Shown here piece by piece: positions 18,329-27,010 of a DNA stretch of 64,000 nt (its first letter is position 1; the number at the start of each line of letters is the position of its first letter). The position numbers and the translations under genes were made by a program. The notes below the pieces were generated by a model. The model saw only the letters and a program-made list of their open reading frames with translations. It had not been told where the DNA came from and ran no database searches. Source of the stretch: Streptomyces sp. RKAG290. GTDB taxonomy: Bacteria > Actinomycetota > Actinomycetes > Streptomycetales > Streptomycetaceae. Where the stretch lies: positions 4,401,894 through 4,465,893 of the forward strand of contig NZ_JAJOZC010000001.1 in the NCBI RefSeq assembly GCF_023701695.1, given 5' to 3'.

Positions 18329-19825
18329 TCAGCTCACATCGCTCATGTGCTGCGTGACCTTCCGGCGGTACATCCAGATGCCGACACCGGCGATGACCGC
18401 GAGGATCGCCTCGAAGGCGACGGCGCCCGAGGTGTTCAGGTCGACGCCGAGCTGCGGGGACGTGAGGAGGCCGGTCACGGAGTCACCGGCGGTGACCGCC
18501 AGGAACCAGACACCCATCATCTGGGAGCTGTACTTCGCCGGGGCCATCTTCGTGGTGACCGACAGGCCGACCGGGGAGAGGCAGAGCTCCGCGACGGTCT
18601 GGATGAAGTAGATCGCCACCAGCCACATCGGGCTGACCCGGCCGCCGTTGGCGGCGGTGTCGATCAGCGGGATCATGAAGACGACGAAGGAGATGCCGAT
18701 CAGCGTGAGGCTGGAGGCGAACTTGACGGCGGTGCTCGGCTCCTTGCCGCGCTTGTTCAGCCACAGCCAGCCAGAAGCGACCACGGGTGCTATCGCCATG
18801 ATGAAGACCGGGTTGAGCGACTGGTACCAGGACGTCGGGAAGTCGAAGCCGAACAGGCTGTTCGTCGTCGAGTTCTCGCCGAAGATCGACAGGGTCGAGC
18901 CGTTCTGGTCGTAGATCATCCAGAAGACGGCTGCGACCACGAAGAACCAGATGTAGCCCGACAGCTTGGACTGCTCGGTGTTCGTCAGTTCCTTGTCGCG
19001 CTTCATGCGCACCAGGACCGCGACCGGGATGATCAGACCGGCGATGGTGATCGGCAGCAGCGCCCAGTCGGCGAAGTTGCCGGTGACGGCGAGCAGCGTG
19101 TAGAAGACGCCGGCGACGATCAGCCAGATGAGGCCCTTGCGCAGGACGGAGCGCTTCTCCTGCTCCGTCGCCGGGGTGGAGACGACGTCGCTCTCCGGGC
19201 TCAGGTGGCGGGTGCCGAGCATGAACTGGGCGAGACCCAGGGCCATGCCGATCGCGGCCAGCGCGAAACCGAAGTGCCAGTTGACGTTCTCGCCGACGGT
19301 GCCGATGGACAGCGGGGCGAGGAAGGCACCGAGGTTGATGCCGATGTAGAAGAGCGTGAACCCACCGTCGCGGCGCGGATCCTCCGGCCCCTTGTAGAGG
19401 TGGCCGACCATCGTGGAGATGTTCGCCTTCAGCAGGCCGGAGCCGAGCGCGACGAGCACGAGGCCGGCGAAGAAGGTCGCCGAGTTGGGCACGGCCAGCG
19501 TGATGTGGCCGAGGATGACGACGGCGCCACCGATGGCGACCGTCTTGCGCGGCCCCCAGAAGCGGTCGGCCATCCAGCCGCCGGGCATGGCGAGCAGGTA
19601 GACCATCGCCATGTACACGGAGTAGATCGCCGTCGCCGTGGTGGCACTCATGTGCATGCCGCCGGGCGCGATCAGGTACAGCGGAAGCAGTGCCTTCATG
19701 CCGTAGAAGCTGTATCGCTCCCACATCTCGGTCATGAAGAGAGTGGCCAGGCCGCGGGGGTGGCCGAAGAAGGTCTTCTCCGCGCCGACGGGGCGGGCGG
19801 GGTCCTTCGTCAGGCTGGACGCCAT
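18329..19825 (-). CDS. POT/PTR-family proton-dependent oligopeptide transporter
   Basis: The 498-aa inner-membrane protein imports di- and tripeptides with protons. The signature EMWERYSFYGMKALLPLYL lies near residues 35-53, where ExxERFxYY binds protons in this family. FFAGLVLVALGSGLLKANIS and FTLFYIGINLGAFLAPLSIG are the two further POT motifs, and 12-14 hydrophobic helices are visible. ATG at 19825 has AAGGATCG upstream. It is a single-gene unit whose 3' end abuts a bidirectional terminator. Confidence 0.95.
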   Translation of the reverse strand: MASSLTKDPARPVGAEKTFFGHPRGLATLFMTEMWERYSFYGMKALLPLYLIAPGGMHMSATTATAIYSVYMAMVYLLAMPGGWMADRFWGPRKTVAIGGAVVILGHITLAVPNSATFFAGLVLVALGSGLLKANISTMVGHLYKGPEDPRRDGGFTLFYIGINLGAFLAPLSIGTVGENVNWHFGFALAAIGMALGLAQFMLGTRHLSPESDVVSTPATEQEKRSVLRKGLIWLIVAGVFYTLLAVTGNFADWALLPITIAGLIIPVAVLVRMKRDKELTNTEQSKLSGYIWFFVVAAVFWMIYDQNGSTLSIFGENSTTNSLFGFDFPTSWYQSLNPVFIMAIAPVVASGWLWLNKRGKEPSTAVKFASSLTLIGISFVVFMIPLIDTAANGGRVSPMWLVAIYFIQTVAELCLSPVGLSVTTKMAPAKYSSQMMGVWFLAVTAGDSVTGLLTSPQLGVDLNTSGAVAFEAILAVIAGVGIWMYRRKVTQHMSDVS

Positions 19826-20246
19826 GGTCGATCCTTGCTTGCTCGGGACGCGCGTCGCCTCGTGAGCGGTGCGCGCCCGGTGGGGGAGGCCGGCACCGAC
19901 GCGGGTACGCCCACCGCGTCGGGATCCACGCCCGGTGCCTTCTTCGGCGCTCCGGGCCCGGCCCACAGGTCTCTCACTGAAAACTTCCGGACTGGCGGGT
20001 ACCAGCCCCGCACACAAAAGAGACCCTGGGCGCTAATAGCTGCCCAAAGGTCCTTGAGTGGTGCAACAGGCGTTGAGACACAATACGACACGACACGGGG
20101 CGATATGGAAGGACTTGAGACATGGATCACAGGTCCAGGTGCAACCACAGTCCCACATTCGAAGGTCCGGACCTGAACCGGGCACAGACCCGCAGGGCTT
20201 TTGGATCACCTCACTGCTTGTGCGCTGCGCGGACTACCATCACTCC
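19826..20246. promoter_or_regulatory. Divergent intergenic region, no gene seen
   Basis: These 421 bases separate the peptide transporter and the response regulator. No supported gene lies here. TGGGC-N10-GCCCA at 20027-20046 encloses GCTAATAGC in a locally A/T-rich patch and may be a regulatory site. Immediately before the response regulator start, TACCAT at 20235-20240 looks like a -10 element placed for a leaderless transcript. Confidence 0.45.
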
Positions 20247-20924
20247 ATGACCCGTGTACTGCTCGCCGAGGACGACGCATCCATCTCGGAGCCGCTGGCC
20301 CGCGCCCTGCGTCGGGAGGGTTACGAGGTCGAGGTCCGCGAGGACGGTCCGACCGCTCTCGACGCCGGCCTCCAGGGCGGCATCGACCTGGTCGTGCTCG
20401 ACCTGGGGCTGCCCGGCATGGACGGCCTCGAAGTCGCCCGAAGGCTCCGCGCCGAGGGGCACACCGTGCCGGTCCTGGTGCTGACCGCCCGCGCCGACGA
20501 GGTGGACACGGTCGTCGGCCTCGACGCGGGCGCCGACGACTACGTCACCAAGCCCTTCCGGCTGGCCGAACTCCTGGCCCGGGTGCGGGCACTGCTGCGC
20601 CGCGGGGCCACCGAGCCCGCCCCGCAGCCCGCCACCCACGGCGTCCGGATCGACGTCGAGTCGCACCGGGCCTGGATGGGCGACGAGGAACTCCAGCTCA
20701 CCGCCAAGGAATTCGACCTGCTGCGGGTCCTGGTCCGCGACGCGGGACGGGTCGTCACCCGCGACCAGCTGATGCGCGAGGTCTGGGACACCACCTGGTG
20801 GTCGTCCACGAAGACCCTCGACATGCACATCTCCTGGCTCCGCAAGAAGCTCGGCGACGACGCGGCCAATCCCCGCTACATCGCCACCGTCCGGGGCGTC
20901 GGCTTCCGCTTCGAGAAGAGCTGA
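20247..20924 (+). CDS. OmpR/PhoB-family response regulator
   Basis: The 225-aa protein has a receiver domain (acidic pair D9/D10, phospho-acceptor D52 in VVLDLGLPGMDG, conserved Lys in VTKPFRL) and a C-terminal winged helix (FDLLRVLVRDAGRVVTRDQL, KTLDMHISWLRKKLGDD). It is activated by the sensor kinase encoded 15 bases downstream. The ATG at 20247 has no Shine-Dalgarno sequence, and a TACCAT box ends 6 bases before it, so the mRNA may be leaderless. The stimulus is unknown. Confidence 0.93.
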   Translation: MTRVLLAEDDASISEPLARALRREGYEVEVREDGPTALDAGLQGGIDLVVLDLGLPGMDGLEVARRLRAEGHTVPVLVLTARADEVDTVVGLDAGADDYVTKPFRLAELLARVRALLRRGATEPAPQPATHGVRIDVESHRAWMGDEELQLTAKEFDLLRVLVRDAGRVVTRDQLMREVWDTTWWSSTKTLDMHISWLRKKLGDDAANPRYIATVRGVGFRFEKS

Positions 20925-20939
20925 CGTACAGAAACACTC

Positions 20940-22205
20940 ATGCGCCGACGACTGATCAACTCCACCCTCGCCGTGGTGCTCGTGGTGATCGCCGTCTTCG
21001 GCGTCTCCCTCGTCATCGTGGAGACCCGCACCATCAGCAGCAGCGCCCAGGAGAGCGTCGACTCCGAGGCGCTGCGGCTGATCAACGTGATCGAGAGCCG
21101 GCTGCTCGGCTCCGAGCGGATCAACCCCGGGGTGCTCGCCGAACAGGTCGACAACAAGCGCTACGCCCGCGTGGAGATGCCCGGCCGCGCCCCGATCGAG
21201 GTGGGCGAGCGCCCCAGCGGCAGGGTGATCAGCGCCTCGGAGAAGGGCGAGCACGGCGAGAAGGTCACCGTCGAGGAGTCCGGCTCCGCCGTCACCCGCG
21301 AGGTCGGCCGCACCCTGATGATCATCGGCGCGGTGGCGCTGCTGGCCATCGTCTCCGCCGTACTGCTGGCCGTACGCCAGGCCAACAAGCTGACCTCGCC
21401 GCTCACCGACCTCGCCGAGACCGCGGAACGCCTGGGCTCCGGCGACCCGCGCCCGCGCCACAAGCGCTACGGGGTGCCGGAGCTGGACCGGGTCGCCGAC
21501 GTGCTCGACGCCTCCGCCGAACGGATCGCCCGGATGCTGACCGCGGAGCGCCGGCTCGCCGCCGACGCCTCCCACCAGCTCCGTACGCCGCTGACCGCGC
21601 TCTCCATGCGGATCGAGGAGATCTCCGTCACCGACGACCCGGACACGGTGAAGGAGGAGGCGAACATCGCCCTCACCCAGGTCGAGCGGCTCACGGACGT
21701 GGTGCAGCGGCTGCTGACCAACGCCCGCGACCCGCGGACCGGCTCGGCCGTCGTCTTCGACCTCGACGAGGTCGTCAAGCAGCAGATCGAGGAGTGGCGC
21801 CCCGCCTACCGGGGCGAGGGCCGCGCCATCGTCTGCTCCGGCAAGCACGGGCTGCGGGCGGTCGGCACCCCCGGGGCGGTCGCGCAGGTGCTGGCCGCGC
21901 TGATCGAGAACTCACTGATGCACGGCGGCGGCACGGTCGCCCTGCGCACCCGCGTCACCGGGAACCAGGCGGTCATCGAGGTCACGGACGAGGGCCCCGG
22001 GGTCCCCGCCGACCTGGGCGCGCGGATCTTCGAGCGGACCATCAGCGGCCGCAACTCCACGGGCATCGGCCTCGCGGTCGCCCGCGACCTCGCGGAGGCG
22101 GACGGCGGCCGCCTGGAACTGCTCCAGCAGCAGCCCCCGGTCTTCGCCCTGTTCCTCAGCCGAGTGGCCCTGAACAGAAAAGAACCGGAACGCCCGGTGA
22201 GGTAG
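20940..22205 (+). CDS. Two-component sensor histidine kinase
   Basis: The 421-aa protein has TM1 (about 7-27), a short extracytoplasmic sensor (28-123), TM2 (about 125-145), a HAMP linker, the dimerisation/phosphoacceptor box ASHQLRTPLTAL with H212, and an HATPase domain (N box LAALIENSLMHGGG, G1 EVTDEGPGVP, G2 STGIGLAVARDLA). It phosphorylates the adjacent OmpR-family regulator. The small extracytoplasmic domain with few distinctive residues gives no clue to the ligand. It is co-transcribed with the regulator (15-base gap). Confidence 0.93.
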   Translation: MRRRLINSTLAVVLVVIAVFGVSLVIVETRTISSSAQESVDSEALRLINVIESRLLGSERINPGVLAEQVDNKRYARVEMPGRAPIEVGERPSGRVISASEKGEHGEKVTVEESGSAVTREVGRTLMIIGAVALLAIVSAVLLAVRQANKLTSPLTDLAETAERLGSGDPRPRHKRYGVPELDRVADVLDASAERIARMLTAERRLAADASHQLRTPLTALSMRIEEISVTDDPDTVKEEANIALTQVERLTDVVQRLLTNARDPRTGSAVVFDLDEVVKQQIEEWRPAYRGEGRAIVCSGKHGLRAVGTPGAVAQVLAALIENSLMHGGGTVALRTRVTGNQAVIEVTDEGPGVPADLGARIFERTISGRNSTGIGLAVARDLAEADGGRLELLQQQPPVFALFLSRVALNRKEPERPVR

Positions 22206-22224
22206 CCCCAGCCATCTGAAGCAG

Positions 22225-22250
22225 ATCAAGCCCGTCCGGCGATGGAGGAC
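22225..22250 (+). repeat. Copy of the dispersed intergenic element
   Basis: ATCAAGCCCGTCCGGCGATG followed by GAGGAC matches the element seen at 2661-2680 and three times at 3081-3250, with T to G in GATTGAGG. It lies between the kinase and gtrA-like gene ends. Confidence 0.85.
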
Positions 22251-22291
22251 AAGTCGTCCGCCCGGACGCCCCGTGCCTGCCGACGAACCCG

Positions 22292-22846
22292 CTACCGCCG
22301 CACCACATCGACCCGCGCAGCAGGCGCAGCCACAGGCACGGCCGCCGGCTCGGGCATGGGCGCCGGCACAGCCACCGCACCCGGCCCGGTCTCACTCAGC
22401 GCCGGCTCTTTGTCAGGCAGCGCCTTGAAGACCCAGGTCCGATAGGACCAGAAGCGGAACAGCGTCGCGACACCGATCCCGACGATCTTGAAGACGTTGC
22501 TCTGGACCGGGCTGTTCCAGCCGAACCCGTACGTCGCCGCGTACAGCACACCGGTCTCGATGACCGCCCCCACCGCACTGAACAGCAGGAACAGCGTCAG
22601 CTCCCGGGTGCGCCCGCTCTTGTCGCGGTCCCGGTAGGTCCAGTAGCGGAAGCCGATGTAGTTGCAGAGGATGGCGACGAGCGTCGCCAGCAGGCCCGCC
22701 CGCACCGTCGGGATGTCCGTGTAGCGCCACAGCAGGTTGGATACCGCGATATTGACGACCAGGCCGACCGCGCCGACCACGCCGAACTTGGCGACCTCCC
22801 GGGCCAGCAGATCCAGCCGGTCCCGCAGTGCGCCCCGTTCACTCAT
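22292..22846 (-). CDS. GtrA-like membrane protein
   Basis: The 184-aa protein has four transmembrane helices (KFGVVGAVGLVVNIAVSNLL; AGLLATLVAILCNYIGFRYW; LFLLFSAVGAVIETGVLYAA; VFKIVGIGVATLFRFWSYRT) and a Pro/Ala-rich cytoplasmic tail. GtrA/DPMS-like proteins help flip or use polyprenyl-phosphate sugars in cell-wall glycan and teichoic acid synthesis. It is alone, divergent from purK. Confidence 0.9.
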   Translation of the reverse strand: MSERGALRDRLDLLAREVAKFGVVGAVGLVVNIAVSNLLWRYTDIPTVRAGLLATLVAILCNYIGFRYWTYRDRDKSGRTRELTLFLLFSAVGAVIETGVLYAATYGFGWNSPVQSNVFKIVGIGVATLFRFWSYRTWVFKALPDKEPALSETGPGAVAVPAPMPEPAAVPVAAPAARVDVVRR

Positions 22847-23044
22847 GGTGATTGCTCAGCCCGTCTGTCGGTTCGGCTTCAGGTTCCGTCAACCCAGCCA
22901 TGCTAACCAGCCCGTCCGCCGGCTGCCCGTGAGTACCGGCACAGGTGTGGCGAGGCTGTGACACCCGCCACCCGTCCCGGTGCCCGCAGCCCCGGGCGCG
23001 GGGCATCGTCGGGCGGCCCCGGAGCGTGCGGATACCCTGGAGGA

Positions 23045-24184
23045 GTGACGTTCCCGGTAGTCGGCATGGTCGGTGGCGGTCAGCTCGCCCGTATGACCCA
23101 CGAGGCGGGCATCCCCCTCGGCATCAAGTTCAAGCTCCTCAGTGACACCGCTCAGGATTCGGCGGCCCAGGTGGTGAGCGAAGTCGTCGTGGGCGACTAT
23201 CGCGACCTGGACACGCTGCGTGCCTTCGCGCGCGGCTGTGACGTGATCACCTTCGATCACGAGCAAGTGCCGACCGAGCACCTGCGGGCCCTGGAGGCGG
23301 ACGGCATCCCCGTGCGCCCCGGCCCCGACGCTCTGGTGCACGCCCAGGACAAGGGGGTGATGCGCGCGAAGCTCACCGAGATCGGCGCGCCCTGCCCCCG
23401 CCATCGCATCGTGAAGGACCCGGCCGACGCCGGGGCCTTCGCCCAGGAGGCCGGCGGCTTCCCCGTCATCCTCAAGACCGTGCGCGGCGGCTACGACGGC
23501 AAGGGCGTCTGGGTGGTCCGCTCCGAGGCGGACGCGGCCGACCCCTTCCGGGCCGGCGTCCCGGTCCTCGCCGAGGAGAAGGTCGACTTCGCACGCGAGC
23601 TGGCGGCCAACATCGTCCGCTCGCCGCACGGCCAGGCCGTGGCCTACCCGGTCGTCGAGTCCATCCAGGTGGACGGCGTCTGCGACACGGTCATCGCGCC
23701 GGCCCCCGAGCTGGACGAGCGGATCGCCGGCGAGGCCCAGCAGCTCGCCCTGCGCATCGCCTCCGAACTCGGTGTCGTCGGCCATCTCGCCGTCGAGCTC
23801 TTCGAGACCGCCGACGGCCGCATCCTGGTCAACGAGCTGGCCATGCGCCCGCACAACTCCGGGCACTGGACCCAGGACGGTGCGATCACCTCGCAGTTCG
23901 CCAACCACGTCCGGGCCGTCCTCGACCTCCCGCTCGGCGACCCGCGCCCGCGCGCCACCTGGACGGTCATGAGCAACGTCCTCGGCGGCGACTACCCGGA
24001 CATGTACCAGGCGTACCTGCACTGCATGGCCCGCGACCCGCAGCTCAAGATCCACATGTACGGCAAGGACGTGAAGCCCGGACGCAAGGTCGGCCACGTC
24101 AACACCTACGGCGACGACCTGGCGGATGTGCGCGAGCGCGCCCGGCACGCGGCCGACTACCTGCGAGGAACGATCACCGAATGA
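23045..24184 (+). CDS. purK: 5-(carboxyamino)imidazole ribonucleotide synthase
   Basis: PurK carboxylates AIR to N5-CAIR with ATP and bicarbonate in purine synthesis. The 379-aa ATP-grasp protein shows GGGQLARM at the N-terminus, the ATP-binding segment ILKTVRGGYDGKGVWVV and MRPHNSGHWTQDGAITSQF near the metal site. The start is GTG 23045, seven bases after TACCCT (23033-23038), so the transcript may be leaderless; GGAGGA directly abuts the start. It overlaps purE by ATGA, giving a purKE operon. Confidence 0.96.
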   Translation: MTFPVVGMVGGGQLARMTHEAGIPLGIKFKLLSDTAQDSAAQVVSEVVVGDYRDLDTLRAFARGCDVITFDHEQVPTEHLRALEADGIPVRPGPDALVHAQDKGVMRAKLTEIGAPCPRHRIVKDPADAGAFAQEAGGFPVILKTVRGGYDGKGVWVVRSEADAADPFRAGVPVLAEEKVDFARELAANIVRSPHGQAVAYPVVESIQVDGVCDTVIAPAPELDERIAGEAQQLALRIASELGVVGHLAVELFETADGRILVNELAMRPHNSGHWTQDGAITSQFANHVRAVLDLPLGDPRPRATWTVMSNVLGGDYPDMYQAYLHCMARDPQLKIHMYGKDVKPGRKVGHVNTYGDDLADVRERARHAADYLRGTITE

Positions 24185-24720
24185 CTTCCCCCGCCTCCAC
24201 CGCGCCGGTCGTCGGCATCGTCATGGGCTCCGACTCCGACTGGCCCGTCATGGAAGCAGCGGCCAAGGCGCTCGACGAGTTCGAGATCCCCTACGAGGTC
24301 GACGTCGTCTCCGCCCACCGCATGCCGCGCGAAATGATCGCGTACGGGGAGGACGCCGCGGGCCGCGGCCTCAAGGTGATCATCGCGGGCGCGGGCGGCG
24401 CCGCCCACCTGCCCGGCATGCTCGCCTCGGTCACCCCGCTGCCGGTCATCGGCGTGCCGGTCCCGCTGAAGTACCTGGACGGCATGGACAGCCTGCTGTC
24501 CATCGTGCAGATGCCCGCAGGGGTCCCCGTGGCCACCGTCTCGGTCGCCGGCGCACGCAACGCGGGCCTGCTCGCGGCGCGTGTCCTCGCCTCCCACGAC
24601 AGTGAGCTGCAGGCCCGCATGGTCGAGTTCCAGAAGGAGCTGAACGACCAGGCGGCGGAGAAGGGCAAGCGCCTTCGCAGCAAGGTCGAGGGCGCGGACT
24701 CCTTCGGCTTCGGAAAGTAG
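24181..24720 (+). CDS. purE: 5-(carboxyamino)imidazole ribonucleotide mutase
   Basis: PurE converts N5-CAIR to CAIR, following PurK. The 179-aa protein carries the class I signature VGIVMGSDSDWPVM, SAHRMPREM with the catalytic His, and IIAGAGGAAHLPGMLAS. ATG at 24181 overlaps the purK stop as ATGA. About ten extra residues follow the core at the C-terminus. The dipeptidase gene follows after only 7 bases and is likely co-transcribed. Confidence 0.96.
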   Translation: MTSPASTAPVVGIVMGSDSDWPVMEAAAKALDEFEIPYEVDVVSAHRMPREMIAYGEDAAGRGLKVIIAGAGGAAHLPGMLASVTPLPVIGVPVPLKYLDGMDSLLSIVQMPAGVPVATVSVAGARNAGLLAARVLASHDSELQARMVEFQKELNDQAAEKGKRLRSKVEGADSFGFGK

Positions 24721-24727
24721 GACAGCG

Positions 24728-25921
24728 ATGGACCAGCTGGAGCGGGCCCGGGAACTCCTCGCGGAGCACCCGGTCGTCGACGGCCACAACGACCTGCCGT
24801 GGGCGCTGCGCGAACAGGTCAACTACGACCTGGACGCGCGCGACATCGCCACCGACCAGTCGGCCCATCTGCACACCGACATCCCCCGGCTGCGCGCGGG
24901 CGGCGTCGGCGCCCAGTTCTGGTCCGTCTACGTACGGTCCGACATGGCGGGCGAGGACGCCGTCAGCGCCACCCTGGAACAGATCGACGCGGTCGCCGAA
25001 CTGCTGGAGCGCCACCCCGCCGACCTGCGCCGCGCGCTGACGGCCGACGACATGGAGACGGCCCGCGCCGAGGGCCGCATCGCCTCCCTGATGGGGGCCG
25101 AGGGCGGCCACTCCATCAACAACTCACTGGGCACCCTGCGCGGCCTGCACGCCCTCGGCGTCCGCTACATGACGCTCACCCACAACGACAACATCGCCTG
25201 GGCCGACTCGGCGACCGACGACCCGGGAGTCGGCGGACTCTCGCCGTTCGGCCACGAGGTCGTACGGGAGATGAACCGCACCGGCATGCTGGTGGACCTC
25301 TCGCACGTCGCGGCGACGACGATGCGCGACGCGCTCGCCACCTCCACCGCCCCGGTGATGTTCTCGCACTCCTCGGCGCGGGCGATCTGCGACCACCCGC
25401 GCAACATCCCCGACGACGTCCTCGCACAGCTCCCGGCCAACGGCGGCATCGCCATGGCGACCTTCGTGCCGAAGTTCGTCCTGCCGGAGGCGGTCGCCTG
25501 GACACAGGCCGCGGACGAGAACATGCGCGCCCAGGGCCTGCACCACCTGGACACCACCGAGCGGGGGATGAAGATCCACGCCGCGTTCGAGGCGGCGAAC
25601 CCCCGCCCGATGGCCACCGTGGCCACGATCGCCGACCACCTCGACCACATGCGCGAGGTCGCCGGGGTCGACCACATCGGCATCGGCGGCGACTACGACG
25701 GCACGGCATTCCTCCCGGAGGGCCTGGAGGACGTCTCGGGCTACCCGAACCTCGTCGCGGAGCTGCTCGGCCGTGGCTGGTCCGCCGCCGACCTGGCCAA
25801 GCTCACCTGGCAGAACGCGGTACGGGTGCTGCGCGCCGCCGAGGACGTCGCCCGGGACCTGCAGACCCGCCGCGGCCCGTCCCACGCCACGATCGAGCAG
25901 CTGGACGCCCCGAAGGCCTGA
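24728..25921 (+). CDS. Membrane dipeptidase-type (M19) metallopeptidase
   Basis: The 397-aa protein matches renal dipeptidase-like M19 enzymes: HxD in VVDGHNDLPWAL (about H20, D22), bridging Glu in MGAEGGHSI, His in VDLSHVAATTM and FSHSSARAICDHPRN, and DHIGIGGDYDG. It hydrolyses dipeptides, often with D-residues, using two zinc ions. No signal peptide is visible, so it is probably cytoplasmic. The 7-base gap after purE suggests one transcript although the functions are unrelated. Confidence 0.93.
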   Translation: MDQLERARELLAEHPVVDGHNDLPWALREQVNYDLDARDIATDQSAHLHTDIPRLRAGGVGAQFWSVYVRSDMAGEDAVSATLEQIDAVAELLERHPADLRRALTADDMETARAEGRIASLMGAEGGHSINNSLGTLRGLHALGVRYMTLTHNDNIAWADSATDDPGVGGLSPFGHEVVREMNRTGMLVDLSHVAATTMRDALATSTAPVMFSHSSARAICDHPRNIPDDVLAQLPANGGIAMATFVPKFVLPEAVAWTQAADENMRAQGLHHLDTTERGMKIHAAFEAANPRPMATVATIADHLDHMREVAGVDHIGIGGDYDGTAFLPEGLEDVSGYPNLVAELLGRGWSAADLAKLTWQNAVRVLRAAEDVARDLQTRRGPSHATIEQLDAPKA

Positions 25922-25949
25922 GCCGGGGGCGGGTGAACCGGGACAGCCC

Positions 25950-26321
25950 TTAGCAGGCGCAGAGACAGAACGGGTGCCCCGCCGGATCGGCGTACACCCG
26001 GAACGTCCGCTCCCGGTCCGCCGCGTCGAGCACCGTCGCACCCAGGGCCAGCACCTCCCGCTCCGCCGCGTCCAGGTCGCTCACGGTCAGGTCCAGGTGG
26101 AACTGCTGCGAGCCCTCCGGGCTCGGCCACCGCGGTGGTACGAAGTCGGGTGCGGCCTGGAAGGCGAGCGGCGTGCCGAAGCCGCCGGTGAGATCGACCC
26201 AGCTGTCGCCGTTCTCCTCCACCACGGTGACGTTTCCGCCGAGCACCTCGGCGTAGAAGCCTGCGAGGGCTACGGGGTCCGGGCAGTCCAGAACGACGAC
26301 ACCCAGCGTGGCGACGGCCAT
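25950..26321 (-). CDS. VOC-family (glyoxalase/bleomycin resistance-like) protein
   Basis: The 123-aa protein has two beta-alpha-beta-beta-beta repeats of the vicinal oxygen chelate fold, with LDCPDPVALAGFYAEVLGG at the first repeat and a FHLDLTVSDLDAAE segment in the second. It ends in HPFCLCAC, a Cys-rich tail. Substrate is unknown. ATG at 26321 has AGGAGGAAACGTC upstream. It diverges from the CGNR regulator, which may control it. Confidence 0.85.
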   Translation of the reverse strand: MAVATLGVVVLDCPDPVALAGFYAEVLGGNVTVVEENGDSWVDLTGGFGTPLAFQAAPDFVPPRWPSPEGSQQFHLDLTVSDLDAAEREVLALGATVLDAADRERTFRVYADPAGHPFCLCAC

Positions 26322-26353
26322 GACGTTTCCTCCTGGGACAGATGCGGTCATGC

Positions 26354-26414
26354 GGTTACCGGTATAGGGCTCCAACAAGTAACCGTTACTGCATGCTCCC
26401 CCAACGGGGGTAAC
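26354..26414. promoter_or_regulatory. GGTTAC/GTAACC operator-like cluster
   Basis: Between the divergent VOC and CGNR genes, GGTTAC (26354-26359) faces GTAACC (26379-26384), GTTAC follows at 26385-26389 and GGTAAC at 26409-26414. The repeated half-sites fit autoregulation by the CGNR protein. This is inferred from position. Confidence 0.5.
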
Positions 26415-26423
26415 GTCGCAACC

Positions 26424-26936
26424 ATGAATGAGAGGGAATCCGCGCCCGGCGGACTCGCGCTGATCGAGGTCCTGGTCAACACCCTGGACGTCGAGACGGG
26501 TGCGGACACCCTCACCACGGTGGAAGGGCGTGCCGAACTCGGGATCACCGAGCCGGACGTCCCGGCGGCCCGCGACCTGCGCGAGGCCCTGCGCACCGTC
26601 TGCCTCGCCCATGCAGGCCACTGCCCGCCCGACGACGGCTCGGTCTCCCTGCTGGACCGCCTGCTCGCGGACGCGCCCCTGCGCGTCGCCGTGGACGCGG
26701 CGGGCTCCGCGGTGCTGCGCCCCGCCGGGGACCCCGCGGGACTGACCGCCAGGGTCGCGCTGGCCATCGCCACCGCGTCTGCCGACGGGACCTGGGCCCG
26801 GCTCAAGGCGTGCGAGGCGGCGGACTGCCAGGAGGCGTACTACGACCGCAGCCCGGCGGGGCGCCGCCGCTGGTGCTCGATGTCGGTGTGCGGGGCCCGC
26901 GCGAAGATGCGCGCGTACCGCGCCAGGCGCGGCTGA
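26424..26936 (+). CDS. CGNR zinc-finger (ABATE) transcriptional regulator
   Basis: The 170-aa protein has an N-terminal ABATE-type ligand-binding region (about 10-120) and a C-terminal CGNR-type zinc finger with Cys spacing ACEAADC...RWCSMSVCGARAKMRAYR. The usual CGNR tetrapeptide reads CGAR here. Family members bind DNA through this finger; the stimulus is unknown. ATG at 26424 is used; no strong Shine-Dalgarno is visible. It diverges from the VOC gene with operator-like half-sites between them. Confidence 0.85.
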   Translation: MNERESAPGGLALIEVLVNTLDVETGADTLTTVEGRAELGITEPDVPAARDLREALRTVCLAHAGHCPPDDGSVSLLDRLLADAPLRVAVDAAGSAVLRPAGDPAGLTARVALAIATASADGTWARLKACEAADCQEAYYDRSPAGRRRWCSMSVCGARAKMRAYRARRG

Positions 26937-27010
26937 CACGCGTCGGCTCAGGCCTCGGCCGGCCCGCGACCCGACACGTCCACGCGTCGGCTCAGGCCTT
27001 CGGCCGGCCC
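26937..27010. repeat. 29-30 base direct repeat at the 3' end of the UDP-glucose dehydrogenase gene
   Basis: CACGCGTCGGCTCAGGCCT-CGGCCGGCCC occurs at 26937-26965 and, with one extra T, at 26981-27010. The second copy includes the gene's stop codon and last codons, so the first is a short duplication of the gene end. Confidence 0.85.

Noticed and set aside
20211..21848. A long minus-strand frame over the two-component genes
   Set aside because: Composition typical of an antisense frame, with no domain; the plus strand has complete receiver and kinase motifs.
22958..23044. Upstream extension of purK to GTG/ATG codons before 23045
   Set aside because: The conserved PurK N-terminus starts at 23045, and a -10 box (TACCCT) lies within the would-be extension.
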